From positions 3,348,001-3,412,000 of the forward strand of contig NZ_CP017718.1 in the NCBI RefSeq assembly GCF_001854405.1: DNA of 64,000 nt, in the 5' to 3' direction. A model generated the notes under the pieces. The model ran no database searches. It was given only the letters and a program-made list of their open reading frames with translations, and was not told the DNA's origin. Below are positions 1 through 9,466 of the stretch, one piece after another. This stretch comes from Hyphomonas sp. Mor2 (lineage in GTDB: Bacteria > Pseudomonadota > Alphaproteobacteria > Caulobacterales > Hyphomonadaceae). Every line of letters starts with the position of its first letter. Position 1 is the stretch's first letter. The translations under genes were made by a program, and so were the position numbers.

Positions 1-964
1 CGCGCAGTGACGGCATGCCTTTGCCGCGCAGGCGGAGCTTGCGACCGGTCTGGGCACCTTCCGGCACCGTCACACGGGCGCGGCCGCCATCAATGGTCGG
101 GATCTCGACCTCGCCGCCCAATGCCGCGCAAACCATCGAGACTGGGGTGCGGCAATAGAGGTTTGGCCCATCGCGCTCGAACAGATCATGCTCGTCGACA
201 TTGACGAAGATATAGAGATCGCCTTTCGGGCCACCTTGTGTGCCAGGCTCGCCTTCGCCCGAGAGGCGGATGCGCATGCCGGACTCGACGCCTGCCGGGA
301 TCTTCACCGACAGCTGGCGATCTTCCTGCACCTGACCTGCTCCGCGGCAGACCTTGCAAGGCTTGGCAATGATCTGGCCCTTGCCACCGCAGCGGCCGCA
401 GGTGCGTTCCATGGTGAAGAAGCCCTGCTGCGCTCGAACACGGCCGGCGCCACCACAGGTCGGACAGGTTTCCGGCTTGGTCCCAGGCTCGGCGCCGGTG
501 CCGTCACAGGCGCTGCAATCCACCGCGCTCGGCACATTGATCTTGGTTTCCTTGCCAGCAAAGGCCTCTTCCAGCGTGATGTCCATGTCATAGCGCAGGT
601 CTGCACCGCGCTGAGGCCCACCGCGCCGACGGCCACCGCCGAACGGGTTGCCGCCAAAAACCTGGCTGAAAATGTCCTGGAAGATATCGTTCGGATCGCC
701 GCCGCCAAACGGATTGCCACCGCCGCCGCCCATACCGCCTTCAAAGGCCGCATGCCCGAACCGGTCATAGGCGGCTTTCTTTTCTGGATCCGACAGGATC
801 GCGTAAGCCTCGCCGACTTCCTTGAACATGATTTCGGCTTCAGCGTCATCCGGATTCTGGTCCGGATGGTATTTCATCGCAAGTTTGCGATAGGCGCTTT
901 TCAGCGCCTTTTCATCTGCATTTCGGTCAACGCCGAGCACGTCATAGTAATCGCGTTTGCTCAT
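1..964 (-). CDS. dnaJ: DnaJ chaperone (C-terminus outside window)
   Basis: Hsp40 co-chaperone that delivers unfolded clients to DnaK and stimulates its ATPase. About 321 residues are visible, starting [12 protein letters not shown]. The order is a J domain (about 1-70, HPD at 33-35), a Gly/Phe-rich linker, and a zinc-finger domain with four CxxCxGxG-type repeats ([32 protein letters not shown]), followed by the start of the C-terminal substrate-binding beta domains. The four repeats make this a type I DnaJ rather than CbpA. The reading frame is open at base 1, so the last 50 or so residues lie outside. It sits 83 bp after gltB on the same strand. Confidence 0.97.
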   Translation of the reverse strand, partial: MSKRDYYDVLGVDRNADEKALKSAYRKLAMKYHPDQNPDDAEAEIMFKEVGEAYAILSDPEKKAAYDRFGHAAFEGGMGGGGGNPFGGGDPNDIFQDIFSQVFGGNPFGGGRRRGGPQRGADLRYDMDITLEEAFAGKETKINVPSAVDCSACDGTGAEPGTKPETCPTCGGAGRVRAQQGFFTMERTCGRCGGKGQIIAKPCKVCRGAGQVQEDRQLSVKIPAGVESGMRIRLSGEGEPGTQGGPKGDLYIFVNVDEHDLFERDGPNLYCRTPVSMVCAALGGEVEIPTIDGGRARVTVPEGAQTGRKLRLRGKGMPSLR

Positions 965-1047
965 CTAGACGGGTACCTGTTCATTCACTCTCTCGCCCGC
1001 CAAGGTGGGGAGGTCCGGGTCGAAGTGCAAGGCCTTATACTGCGTGG

Positions 1048-4000
1048 CTAACCTGCCTTTTGCTGCTCTGTCTCACCGAGGACACGGTCTGCAATCTCTT
1101 TGGGCACAATCATCAGCGTTTCCGCCAGAGTCTGACCCCAGTCCTTCAGCAGATCTGCGGCGCGCGCGGAGCCGGTTCGTTCCACGTGGATCTCCAGCAT
1201 CATCAGGAACACATCAATGTGCCTCTGATCCATGTCGACGAGCGGATACCAGTCAATCGCATCCGGGTTGGCGACTTGTTCAAACTGGCGTTCCGGATCC
1301 CAGATATAGGCGATACCGCCGGTCATCCCAGCGCCGAAATTGTCGCCGATCGAGCCGATAATCGCGACGCGTCCGCCGGTCATGTACTCGCAGCCATTGG
1401 CGCCGCAACCTTCCACCACGGCTTCAGCCCCGGAATTGCGAACGGCGAAGCGAACGCCCGCCTGACCTGCTGCATACAGGTTGCCGCTGGTGGCGCCGTA
1501 CAGGCACGTATTGCCGATAATGGTGTTCTCGCCACCCACATAGGACGCATTGGCGGGTGGGCGCAGCTGGATTGTGGCGCCAGACAGGCCCTTACCGACA
1601 TAATCATTGGCGTCGCCGATCACATCGAGCAGCAGACCCTGGGTCGAGAAAGCACCAAGCGATTGTCCGGCGCTGCCGGTCAGACGCACATGCAGACGGC
1701 CCTCCGGCAGGGCCCGCTCTCCAAACTTGCGCACAATCGCTGAGCTTGCCCGCGCCCCGATCGAGCGCTGAACATTCTGAACTTCATAAGTGAGCTGCAT
1801 TTTTTCCCCGCGGGCAAAGAACGGCTCACCATCACGAAGGATCTGCGCGTCCAGCGTGTCCGGCACGTCTTCGCGGCGGTCCGGCTGGTATTCGATCACT
1901 TTCGCTGTGTCGACCTGAACCAGCAAGGGATTGAGGTCGAGGTCATCGAGGTGCGGCGCGCCGCGCGAGACCTGAGCGAGGAGATCGGTCCGACCGATCG
2001 CTTCATCGAGAGAATTGAGGCCAAGCGAGGCCAGGATGCGGCGGACATCTTCTGCGATGAAGCTCATCAAATTGATGACTTTGTCAGCTGTCCCGGTGAA
2101 TTTGGCGCGCAGGGACTCGTCCTGCGTGCAGACACCCACCGGACAGGTATTCGAGTGGCACTGGCGCACCATGATACAACCCATCGCGACGAGCGACGCG
2201 GTGCCGATGCCATACTCTTCTGCGCCGAGCATTGCCGCGATGACAATATCGCGCCCTGTGCGCAGACCTCCATCCGTGCGTAACGTGACCTTGTCGCGCA
2301 GATTGTTGAGGCTGAGTACCTGATGCGCTTCAGCGAGGCCCATTTCCCAGGGCAGGCCGGCATATTTGATACTGGTCTGCGGCGAGGCGCCGGTGCCGCC
2401 GACGCCGCCTGCAATCAGGATCACGTCGGCTTTTGCCTTCGCGACTCCGGCTGCGACCGTGCCAACGCCGGATTGGGCGACGAGCTTCACGCAGACGCGG
2501 CAATCCGGATTGATCTGCTTCAGGTCATAGATGAGCTGCGCCAGATCCTCGATCGAATAGATGTCATGGTGCGGTGGCGGGCTGATCAGGGTCACACCTG
2601 GAGTCGCGTGACGGTTCTTGGCGATGAATTCAGTGACCTTGAAGCCGGGCAGCTGCCCACCTTCGCCAGGCTTGGCGCCCTGGGCCACCTTGATTTCCAC
2701 TTCGCGGCAATTGTTCAGATACTCAGCCGTCACGCCAAACCGGCCAGACGCCACCTGCTTGACAGCAGAGTTCATATTGTCGCCGTTTGGCAACGGGCGG
2801 TAACGCTCGCGCACCTCGCCGCCTTCACCGGATACGGACTTGGCGCCGATCCGGTTCATCGCCACGTTGAGCGTGCCATGCGCTTCCGGGCTGAGGGCCC
2901 CAAGCGACATGCCCGGCGTGACGAAACGCTTGCGGATCTCATTGACCGACTGCACGCGCTCCAGCGGTTCCTCCGGACCCGCAGGCTTGAAGTCGAGCAG
3001 GTCGCGCAGCTGGATCGGCTGTTCGCGGTCATTCACGGCGCTCGCATATTTCTCGAACAGATCATACTCACCGCGATCACAGGCGGCTTGCAGCATGTGG
3101 ATCAGGTTGCCGTCCAGTGCATGCGGTTCAGACCGAGCCCGCAGGCGGTAAAAGCCGCCAACAGGTAATGCCACGACGTCCTCGTCAAAGGCTTCCTCAT
3201 GGCGGGTGAGTGCATTCTCTTCGAGACCGGCAAGGCCGAGGCCGGAAATCCGGCTGGACAGGCCCGGAAAATAGTCCGCGACCAGGGCACGCGACAGGCC
3301 GAGCGCTTCGAAATTGTATCCGCCACGATAAGAGGAGATGACCGAAATACCCATCTTGGACATGATCTTCAGCAGACCAGCCTCGATTGCCTTCTTGAAA
3401 TTTAGGACGGCTTCACCGATCGAGATATCACCGAGCAGACCGCGGGCATGGCGGTCCGCAATAGCGTCTTGCGCCAGATAGGCGTTTACGCAGGTCGCAC
3501 CAACCCCGATCAGAACGGCAAAGTAGTGCGTGTCGATACATTCGGCCGAGCGCACCGTCAGCGAACAGAAGGTTCGCAAACCCTGAGCGACCAGATGAGA
3601 GTGAACCGCACCCGTGGCAAGGATCATCGGGATGGCCACATGGGTATCGCCTTGATTCTCATCGGTAAGGACAATGTGTTCGCGGCCCGCGCGGACGGCG
3701 TCTTCGGCGTCCTGGCGGATACGGGCGAGGGCGTCCTTGAGCGCCCGCCCATCGCCATTGGCGGCGCCCAGTTCAAACGTACAATCGATGACTTGAACGC
3801 CTTTGCCGAGCATCTTGTTCAGGCGCTCATACATACCGGTAGACAGGACCGGGCTTTCCAATACGAACACGTCTTGCTGGGTCTTGTCGGTGACCAGCAC
3901 GTTGCCGAGATTCTTGAACCGCGTTTTCAGGCTCATCACCCGGTCTTCGCGCAAGGGGTCAACAGGAGGGTTGGTGACCTGACTGAAATTCTGACGGAAG

Positions 4001-5577
4001 AAGTGGCTGAGTGGCCGGAATTTCTCTGACAGCACGGCAACCGGACTGTCATCGCCCATCGAGCCAATCGCTTCCTTGCCGTCCTCCGCCATGGGCGCGA
4101 GGATCAGTTCGAGTGTTTCAAGCGTGAAGCCGGAGACTTTCTGGCGGCGCAAAAGGCCCTCGGTCTCGAACATGCGCGGTTCTGGCCCGGGTCCGATTTC
4201 GGGGTCGAGGTCGCGGACATTTTCGAGCCACTTCTCGTAAGGGTGCTCGGCGGCAAGCTCATCTACGATCTCTTCATGCTCGTAGAATTTTCCGGTTTCC
4301 AGATCGGCCGCGATCATGCCGCCGGCCTGAACATGGCCGCGGCGCACAACATCGTGGCCGGAGAGTGGACACATGCCGGTTTCTGAGCCGACGGCGAGGA
4401 TGCCATCTCCGGTCAGGGCGTAGCGCAGCGGGCGCAGGCCATTGCGGTCGAGCCCAGCGACGGCCCAACGACCATCATAGGCGCAAACGGCCGCGGGGCC
4501 GTCCCACGGCTCCATTACTGAGTTACAATAGGCATAGAGCGCGGCATGCTTTTCCGGCATGATCGAAGCGCGCTTTGACCAGGCTTCCGGGATCAGGAGC
4601 GCCTTCGTCATCGGTGCGGTGCGACCTGCTTTGCAGAGAATCTCAAAGACCGCGTCCAGGGCGCCGGAATCGGAGCTGCCTTGCGGTGCGACGGGTTTGA
4701 TATCGTCGACATAATCGCCGAACGTGCCGGAGACCATCTTGATCTCGTGACTCTTCATCCAGTTCAGGTTGCCGCGCAGCGTGTTGATCTCGCCATTATG
4801 CGCCAGCATGCGGAACGGTTGCGCCAGAGACCATTGCGGGAATGTATTGGTCGAATAACGCTGGTGATAGATCGCCACGGCCGACTCAAACCGCTCATCG
4901 CGTAGATCGAGATAGAAATTGTCGATATCTTCCGCCAGGAACATACCTTTATAGATCAGCGACTTGTGGCTGAGCGAGCAGATATAAAAGCCTGGAATTC
5001 CGGCTTCGCGGGCGCGGCGTTCAATCCTGCGACGGCAGATATAAAGTGCCCGCTCCAGCGCCTCGGGATCGCGGTTTTGATCATCGCGGAACATGATCTG
5101 TTCAATCTCTGGACGCGTGTCCTGCGCTTTCTGGCCAATGATCGAAACATCGACCGGAGGTTGGCGCCAGCCATAGATGTAGAAGCCGAAATGCAGGATC
5201 TCGGTCTCGACAATAGCGCGGGCAGCTTCCTGTTGGCCAAGGTCGGTGCGCGGCAGAAAGATCTGTCCAACACAGATCGGATCATCGGTCGGATTGTGAC
5301 CGCAGCGGCTGACCTGATAGCGGAAGAACTCCTGCGGGACCTCGACACGGATGCCCGCGCCGTCACCGGTCTTACCATCCGCGTCCACCGCACCGCGGTG
5401 CCAGACATTTTTCAGCGCCTTGATGCCCATCTCGACGATCTCGCGGCGGGGCTTGCCATCCAGGGCAGCGACGAGGCCAACGCCGCAGGCGCTGTGTTCG
5501 TCTTCTGGATTATAAGCGTGCGCATCGATCAGACGGTCACGATTGGAAAGATAATTCTCGACAAACTCACTCATCAT
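1048..5577 (-). CDS. gltB: Glutamate synthase large (alpha) subunit
   Basis: Ferredoxin/NADPH-type GOGAT large subunit: takes the amide of glutamine and reductively aminates 2-oxoglutarate. The 1509-residue length is normal for the family. The N-terminal class II amidotransferase nucleophile is Cys31 (HSACGVGLV), exposed after removal of a roughly 30-residue propeptide. An FMN-binding synthase domain lies in the middle. Cysteines of the 3Fe-4S cluster are seen at about 1134-1150 (C..C....C....C pattern including CHSNTCPVGVC). The C-terminal part is the Gly-rich GXGXG beta-helix. The start MMSEF overlaps the stop of the GFA-fold gene by 11 bp, which implies translational coupling; either of the two adjacent ATGs could be used. 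Confidence 0.98.
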   Translation of the reverse strand: MMSEFVENYLSNRDRLIDAHAYNPEDEHSACGVGLVAALDGKPRREIVEMGIKALKNVWHRGAVDADGKTGDGAGIRVEVPQEFFRYQVSRCGHNPTDDPICVGQIFLPRTDLGQQEAARAIVETEILHFGFYIYGWRQPPVDVSIIGQKAQDTRPEIEQIMFRDDQNRDPEALERALYICRRRIERRAREAGIPGFYICSLSHKSLIYKGMFLAEDIDNFYLDLRDERFESAVAIYHQRYSTNTFPQWSLAQPFRMLAHNGEINTLRGNLNWMKSHEIKMVSGTFGDYVDDIKPVAPQGSSDSGALDAVFEILCKAGRTAPMTKALLIPEAWSKRASIMPEKHAALYAYCNSVMEPWDGPAAVCAYDGRWAVAGLDRNGLRPLRYALTGDGILAVGSETGMCPLSGHDVVRRGHVQAGGMIAADLETGKFYEHEEIVDELAAEHPYEKWLENVRDLDPEIGPGPEPRMFETEGLLRRQKVSGFTLETLELILAPMAEDGKEAIGSMGDDSPVAVLSEKFRPLSHFFRQNFSQVTNPPVDPLREDRVMSLKTRFKNLGNVLVTDKTQQDVFVLESPVLSTGMYERLNKMLGKGVQVIDCTFELGAANGDGRALKDALARIRQDAEDAVRAGREHIVLTDENQGDTHVAIPMILATGAVHSHLVAQGLRTFCSLTVRSAECIDTHYFAVLIGVGATCVNAYLAQDAIADRHARGLLGDISIGEAVLNFKKAIEAGLLKIMSKMGISVISSYRGGYNFEALGLSRALVADYFPGLSSRISGLGLAGLEENALTRHEEAFDEDVVALPVGGFYRLRARSEPHALDGNLIHMLQAACDRGEYDLFEKYASAVNDREQPIQLRDLLDFKPAGPEEPLERVQSVNEIRKRFVTPGMSLGALSPEAHGTLNVAMNRIGAKSVSGEGGEVRERYRPLPNGDNMNSAVKQVASGRFGVTAEYLNNCREVEIKVAQGAKPGEGGQLPGFKVTEFIAKNRHATPGVTLISPPPHHDIYSIEDLAQLIYDLKQINPDCRVCVKLVAQSGVGTVAAGVAKAKADVILIAGGVGGTGASPQTSIKYAGLPWEMGLAEAHQVLSLNNLRDKVTLRTDGGLRTGRDIVIAAMLGAEEYGIGTASLVAMGCIMVRQCHSNTCPVGVCTQDESLRAKFTGTADKVINLMSFIAEDVRRILASLGLNSLDEAIGRTDLLAQVSRGAPHLDDLDLNPLLVQVDTAKVIEYQPDRREDVPDTLDAQILRDGEPFFARGEKMQLTYEVQNVQRSIGARASSAIVRKFGERALPEGRLHVRLTGSAGQSLGAFSTQGLLLDVIGDANDYVGKGLSGATIQLRPPANASYVGGENTIIGNTCLYGATSGNLYAAGQAGVRFAVRNSGAEAVVEGCGANGCEYMTGGRVAIIGSIGDNFGAGMTGGIAYIWDPERQFEQVANPDAIDWYPLVDMDQRHIDVFLMMLEIHVERTGSARAADLLKDWGQTLAETLMIVPKEIADRVLGETEQQKAG

Positions 5578-5986
5578 TTTGTCCTTGGATCATCGCCAGG
5601 AATTCGGGGCCCGTATAACGGGGCTGGTCGCCTGCGAAGGCATAGTAATCGGGTTTCTCATCGACGAAGATTTCCTTGCCGATCGACAGGCCAGCAGGGA
5701 GATCAAACACCCCGGCGCTGATCGACCAGAAATCGTCGACATCATTCAAACGGTAGAAGAGCGAGCTGCCGCAAGTGTTGCAGAAGCCACGCTTCGCCCA
5801 CTCTGAGCTTGCGTACCAGGTCAGGGTCTCGTTCGACTTGAACGTCACCGTCCCGCGGATATCGGCGCCGACAAACGGGCCGCCATTCCAGTTCCGGCAC
5901 ATGGTGCAGTGGCAGACATCGATCTCATGCACCTCGTCAACCTCGAAGCGGACAGCACCGCACAGGCATTTTCCTTCGACCGCCAT
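5567..5986 (-). CDS. GFA-family (glutathione-dependent formaldehyde-activating-like) zinc protein
   Basis: A 139-residue protein with the GFA/CENP-V fold zinc ligands: GKCLCGAVRFE at the N-terminus, CHCTMCRNW at about 28-36 and CNTCGSSLF at about 75. Family members bind two zinc ions; only some act on S-hydroxymethylglutathione, so the substrate is not known here. The start MAVEGK was chosen because the longer frame runs into gltD and the conserved domain begins right at this Met. It lies 4 bp after the gltD stop and its own end overlaps gltB, so it is co-transcribed between the two glutamate synthase subunits. That placement is unusual. Confidence 0.88.
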   Translation of the reverse strand: MAVEGKCLCGAVRFEVDEVHEIDVCHCTMCRNWNGGPFVGADIRGTVTFKSNETLTWYASSEWAKRGFCNTCGSSLFYRLNDVDDFWSISAGVFDLPAGLSIGKEIFVDEKPDYYAFAGDQPRYTGPEFLAMIQGQNDE

Positions 5987-5990
5987 AGCC

Positions 5991-7436
5991 TTACTCCGCT
6001 GCCACTTTTTGGGCCTTGGCAGATGCGCGCATGGCTTTGTGCATCTGCTCGGCTGCTTCACGGCCATCGACGATGGCCCATACGACCAGCGACGCCCCGC
6101 GAACGATATCGCCAGCGGCATAGACGCCGGGCAGGCTGGTTTCCATGGTTTTGAAGTCGACCGAAATCGCGCCCCAGCGATTCACCCGCAAGGCGGGCTC
6201 ATCGAACAGGACGGGCAGGTCTTCCGGATCAAAGCCGAGCGCCTTGATCACCATGTCCGCTTTCATGTCGACGGTCTCGTCGGTCTTTTCCGGTGATTGA
6301 CGACCAGAAGCATCCGGCGCGCCGAGGCGCATACGACGGACTTTGACGCCCTTGACCTTGTTCGCTTTCGTGTGGAGCACGGCTTCGGGGCCAGACAGCC
6401 ACTCGAAATTGACGCCTTCTTCCTCAGCATTCGCCACTTCGCGCTGCGAGCCTGGCATATTGGCGCGGTCGCGGCGATAGAGGCAGGTCACCGACTTCGC
6501 GCCCTGGCGCACGGCCGTGCGCACGCAGTCCATTGCCGTGTCGCCCCCGCCAATCACCACGACGCGTTTCTCGGCGGCATTCAGAGAGCCGTCTTCGAAC
6601 GCTTCCACCGTGTCGCCAAACCCGGTGCGGTTGGATGCGGTGAGATATTCCAATGCGGGATAGACGCCGTCGGCGCCTACGCCTGGTACCTTCAGATCTC
6701 GCGCCTTGTACACGCCTGTCGCGATCAGAACCGTGTCATGTGTATCGCGGATTTCGGTCAGCGTGATATCTGCGCCGACATCACAGTTGAACTTGAAGCT
6801 GATGCCGCTGTCTTCGAGATGCTTGATCCGGCGCTCGACAATGTCTTTCTCGAGCTTGAAGCCTGGAATGCCATAAACGAGCAGGCCGCCGCCGCGATCG
6901 TAGCGATCGTAGACTGTGACCTGATAACCTTTGCGGCGCAGCTGCTCGGCAGCGGCGAGGCCACCTGGGCCAGCGCCAATGATGCCAGCCGATTGGCTGC
7001 GCTCACGCGGTGGCTTGATAGGCTTGATCCAGCCCTTTTCCCAGGCGGTGTCGGTGATGTAGCGCTCGATCGAGCCGATGGTCACGGTGCCGTGGCCAGA
7101 CTGCTCGATCGTGCAAATGCCCTCGCACAAGCGATCTTGCGGACAGATGCGGCCGCAAATCTCCGGCATATTATTGGTGGCGCTGGAGACGGCGTAGGCT
7201 TCTTCCAATCGGTCTTCAGCGGCGAGTTTTAGCCAGTCCGGGATATTGTTCGAGAGCGGGCAACCTTGTTGACAGAAGGGGACGCCGCATTGAGAACACC
7301 GCGCGGCCTGCGATTTTACGCTCTTCACGGCGTATTTTCCGTAAATCTCCTTGAAATCCCCCTTACGCGTTTTGGCCGAGCGCTTTTTCGGCATGGCGCG
7401 TTCGACTTTGATGAATTGCAGCATTTTTTCTGCCAT
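5991..7436 (-). CDS. gltD: Glutamate synthase small (beta) subunit
   Basis: NADPH-oxidising flavoprotein that feeds electrons to GltB. The 481 residues are full length. The N-terminal 4Fe-4S region has CSQCGVPFCQQGCPL and CGRICPQDRLCEGIC. An FAD-binding Rossmann motif follows (GAGPGGLAAAEQL, about 150) and then an NADPH-binding one (VIGGGDTAMDCVRTAV, about 295). It is the first gene of the leftward gltD - GFA - gltB group; the order small subunit, insert, large subunit is the reverse of the common gltBD. The 250-bp leader is AT-rich and contains a 7-bp inverted repeat (see 7509-7527). Confidence 0.97.
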   Translation of the reverse strand: MAEKMLQFIKVERAMPKKRSAKTRKGDFKEIYGKYAVKSVKSQAARCSQCGVPFCQQGCPLSNNIPDWLKLAAEDRLEEAYAVSSATNNMPEICGRICPQDRLCEGICTIEQSGHGTVTIGSIERYITDTAWEKGWIKPIKPPRERSQSAGIIGAGPGGLAAAEQLRRKGYQVTVYDRYDRGGGLLVYGIPGFKLEKDIVERRIKHLEDSGISFKFNCDVGADITLTEIRDTHDTVLIATGVYKARDLKVPGVGADGVYPALEYLTASNRTGFGDTVEAFEDGSLNAAEKRVVVIGGGDTAMDCVRTAVRQGAKSVTCLYRRDRANMPGSQREVANAEEEGVNFEWLSGPEAVLHTKANKVKGVKVRRMRLGAPDASGRQSPEKTDETVDMKADMVIKALGFDPEDLPVLFDEPALRVNRWGAISVDFKTMETSLPGVYAAGDIVRGASLVVWAIVDGREAAEQMHKAMRASAKAQKVAAE

Positions 7437-7508
7437 TATCGCCTCCAGGGGAAAGAGCCTTGCTTATGCGGCACGCTCAGAACCCTCGCAAGGGTGAATT
7501 TTCTCAAT

Positions 7509-7527
7509 GAATATCATAACGATATTC
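7509..7527. promoter_or_regulatory. Inverted repeat in the gltD/uppP intergenic region
   Basis: GAATATC-ATAAC-GATATTC: perfect 7-bp arms around a 5-bp spacer in an AT-rich stretch between divergent gltD and uppP, about 73 bp from the gltD start. It has the size of a dimeric repressor or activator site. A small hairpin (ACCCT-CGCA-AGGGT) also lies at 7482-7495 in the gltD leader, and a weaker ATCATC...GATGAT pair at 7549-7568. Nothing else is recognisable in this 247-bp gap. The cognate regulator is unknown. Confidence 0.45.
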
Positions 7528-7683
7528 TTATAGCGATTGTTTGCAGTGATCATCACCTATCGGATGATGTTTCTTCCAATAAAATATCATTTTAATATAT
7601 AAGGAAATCTGGTGCATCCCGGTCCGAATTGTGCGAGAGCGATTGAGATCGCGCCGGAACAAGATATCTGAACGAGGCCGCCT

Positions 7684-8535
7684 ATGTCATTGCTGCAGCT
7701 CTTTATCATCGCCGTGGTGCAAGGGTTGACGGAGTGGTTGCCGATATCATCTTCCGGCCACGTCTTGCTGGCAGCCAACTATTTCACGCTGGAGGGGCGA
7801 GACGAGTTGCTTATCAATGCCGTCTCCAATCTCGGCACGCTGCTCGCCATGTTGATTTATTTTCGCAAAGATGTCGCCGCGGCCACTGTCGGCGGGTTCG
7901 AACTGATCGGGGCTGGGTTCAGATCAGCGCCACTTTCGCGGGGGGCGAAGCTCGCTCTGTGCATCATTGTGGCGACACCGATCGCGGTGATTGCCGCGGT
8001 GTCCTATGAAATGCTGTTGCCAGAGACCTACCAGAACGCCTTGCGCAGTGTCTGGACCGTGGCCGGTGCGACCATCGGGTTCGGATTGCTGCTTTGGTGG
8101 GCTGACATTGCCGGTGGTAAAGATCGGACTGAAGCCGACATGACGCTCGGCCATGCGGCCCTGATCGGCGCAACTCAGGCCATTGCGGCCATCATTCCGG
8201 GCACCAGCCGGTCCGGGATCACCATGACCGCGGCCCGCGCGCTTGGCTATGAACGCACCGAAGCGGCGCGCTTCTCGATGCTGATCGGCGCGCCCATTCT
8301 GGCGGCGGCCGGTCTGTACGGCGCCTACGGTCTGCTCGATGCCGACACTGTTGGTAGCGTGGTCAGCCTACAGGATGGCCTGGTGGTCGCGCTGATCGCG
8401 TTCGTCTCCGGCATCGCCTCCATTCACGTGCTGATGACCTTGCTGAAACGGATGAGTTTCCTGCCCTTTGTCATCTACCGACTGATTCTGGGCGTCGGCC
8501 TGTTGGTCGCAGCGCCGATTATGGGCCTGATCTAA
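7684..8535 (+). CDS. uppP: Undecaprenyl-diphosphatase (UppP/BacA)
   Basis: Integral membrane phosphatase that recycles undecaprenyl pyrophosphate to the lipid carrier used for peptidoglycan and other envelope polymers; overexpression gives bacitracin resistance in many species. The 283 residues match the family length. The two signature segments are present: GLTEWLPISSSGH at about 14-26 (catalytic Glu and Ser) and PGTSRSGITMTAAR at about 172-185 (catalytic Arg). Seven to eight membrane segments are visible. It is transcribed alone, diverging from gltD. Confidence 0.97.
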   Translation: MSLLQLFIIAVVQGLTEWLPISSSGHVLLAANYFTLEGRDELLINAVSNLGTLLAMLIYFRKDVAAATVGGFELIGAGFRSAPLSRGAKLALCIIVATPIAVIAAVSYEMLLPETYQNALRSVWTVAGATIGFGLLLWWADIAGGKDRTEADMTLGHAALIGATQAIAAIIPGTSRSGITMTAARALGYERTEAARFSMLIGAPILAAAGLYGAYGLLDADTVGSVVSLQDGLVVALIAFVSGIASIHVLMTLLKRMSFLPFVIYRLILGVGLLVAAPIMGLI

Positions 8536-8653
8536 AAGCGAAAAAACTGTCCTGACACTTTTTTGGTGGTGTCTTGGCGCAATCATCCTTTTATTATGAG
8601 CTATATCTCCAAAAGTGCGGGCCACTGGTCCTGCCGATTTGATCAGGTGAGCA

Positions 8654-9388
8654 ATGAAACGCCGCAAAGAGAAAAAGAGCGAAAGTCTGGATATCCGCCT
8701 GCCTTACGAGCAGAAACGCGAATTCATGGAAGCCACGCGATTGCGCGGTGAAACCGCGTCCAGCGCTCTGCGCAGATTCATTGCCACTTACATCGAAGAG
8801 GCTCGACTGGCCGAACAACCAAACCCGGTTCAGGAGATCACAATGACCCTCGCACGACACAGATTTAAAACCATTGCCACGGCCGCAGGCGCCGCACTCG
8901 GAGTCTTTTCCGTTGCTGCCCTGCCTTCGGCGGCAGATTCAACCGCTTTTGAAGCGCTCGACAAGAATAATGACGGCATGATCACGGAAGGCGAAATCCT
9001 TCCGGGTGAAGACGCCGATATTATTGCGAAGCTCGATACGGACGGATCGGGCGGCGTCAGCCGCGAGGAATTAGAAGCAGCGGGCAATCGCATCGTCATC
9101 AAGAAAACCGGTTCCGACGGCGAGGAGGACGGGCAGACCGTCACCAAGAAAACCGTCAAGATTCTTGAATTCAGCGATGGTGCAGACGGCGAAATTCGCG
9201 GTGAAGTCAGCACGAACGTCGAGAAACGCGTTGTTGTAAAACGCATAGAGGGCGGCGAAGAGCTGTCCGAAGCTGAACTATCGGCTCTGCTTGAAGAGGC
9301 GCTCAGCGAGGCGGGCCTCGAGGATCATGGCGATGTCGAAGTGGATGTCATCGTCGAAAAGATCATGGAAGAGACCGAGATCGAATAG
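8654..9388 (+). CDS. RHH-like N-terminus joined in frame to a secreted-type EF-hand protein
   Basis: A 244-residue frame with two unlike halves. Residues 1-50 are basic and resemble a ribbon-helix-helix (CopG/Arc-like) segment: LDIRLPYEQKREFMEA then an ASSALRRFIATYIEEA helix. Residues 64-95 look exactly like a Sec signal peptide (basic MTLARHRFK, hydrophobic core, small residues to PSAADS). Then come two EF-hand loops, DKNNDGMITEGE (103-114) and DTDGSGGVSREE (128-139), and an acidic tail. Met64 has an ideal Shine-Dalgarno, so a secreted EF-hand protein of 181 residues may be the main product. If translated whole, it would be a membrane-anchored protein with a cytoplasmic DNA-binding-like head and a periplasmic calcium-binding-like tail. 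Function unknown. It is followed by a strong terminator. Confidence 0.7.
   Translation: MKRRKEKKSESLDIRLPYEQKREFMEATRLRGETASSALRRFIATYIEEARLAEQPNPVQEITMTLARHRFKTIATAAGAALGVFSVAALPSAADSTAFEALDKNNDGMITEGEILPGEDADIIAKLDTDGSGGVSREELEAAGNRIVIKKTGSDGEEDGQTVTKKTVKILEFSDGADGEIRGEVSTNVEKRVVVKRIEGGEELSEAELSALLEEALSEAGLEDHGDVEVDVIVEKIMEETEIE
8831..8845 (+). promoter_or_regulatory. Internal Shine-Dalgarno and start codon inside the RHH/EF-hand frame
   Basis: CAGGAG followed by six bases and ATG (8843-8845), in frame with the longer ORF and directly preceding a textbook signal peptide. This suggests either that the annotated gene really starts here, or that two in-frame products are made from one transcript. 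Confidence 0.6.
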
Positions 9389-9412
9389 TCCTTCAGTTCG
9401 ACCTTTCTCAAG

Positions 9413-9447
9413 AAGAGCATGACCCGGTCTGGCGTCATGCTCTTTTT
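9413..9447 (+). terminator. Rho-independent terminator after the EF-hand gene
   Basis: Perfect 11-bp stem AAGAGCATGAC / GTCATGCTCTT with a 10-base loop, followed by a run of five T. It sits between the convergent EF-hand and DUF1244 genes. The T-run is on the right-hand side, so the main direction is rightward. Confidence 0.85.
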
Positions 9448-9466
9448 GCTTGGGACGGAAGCCGTC

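Noticed and set aside
188..3168. Long open frames on the + strand opposite dnaJ and gltB
   Set aside because: They mirror the codon bias of the real genes on the other strand, have no family motifs and no ribosome sites.
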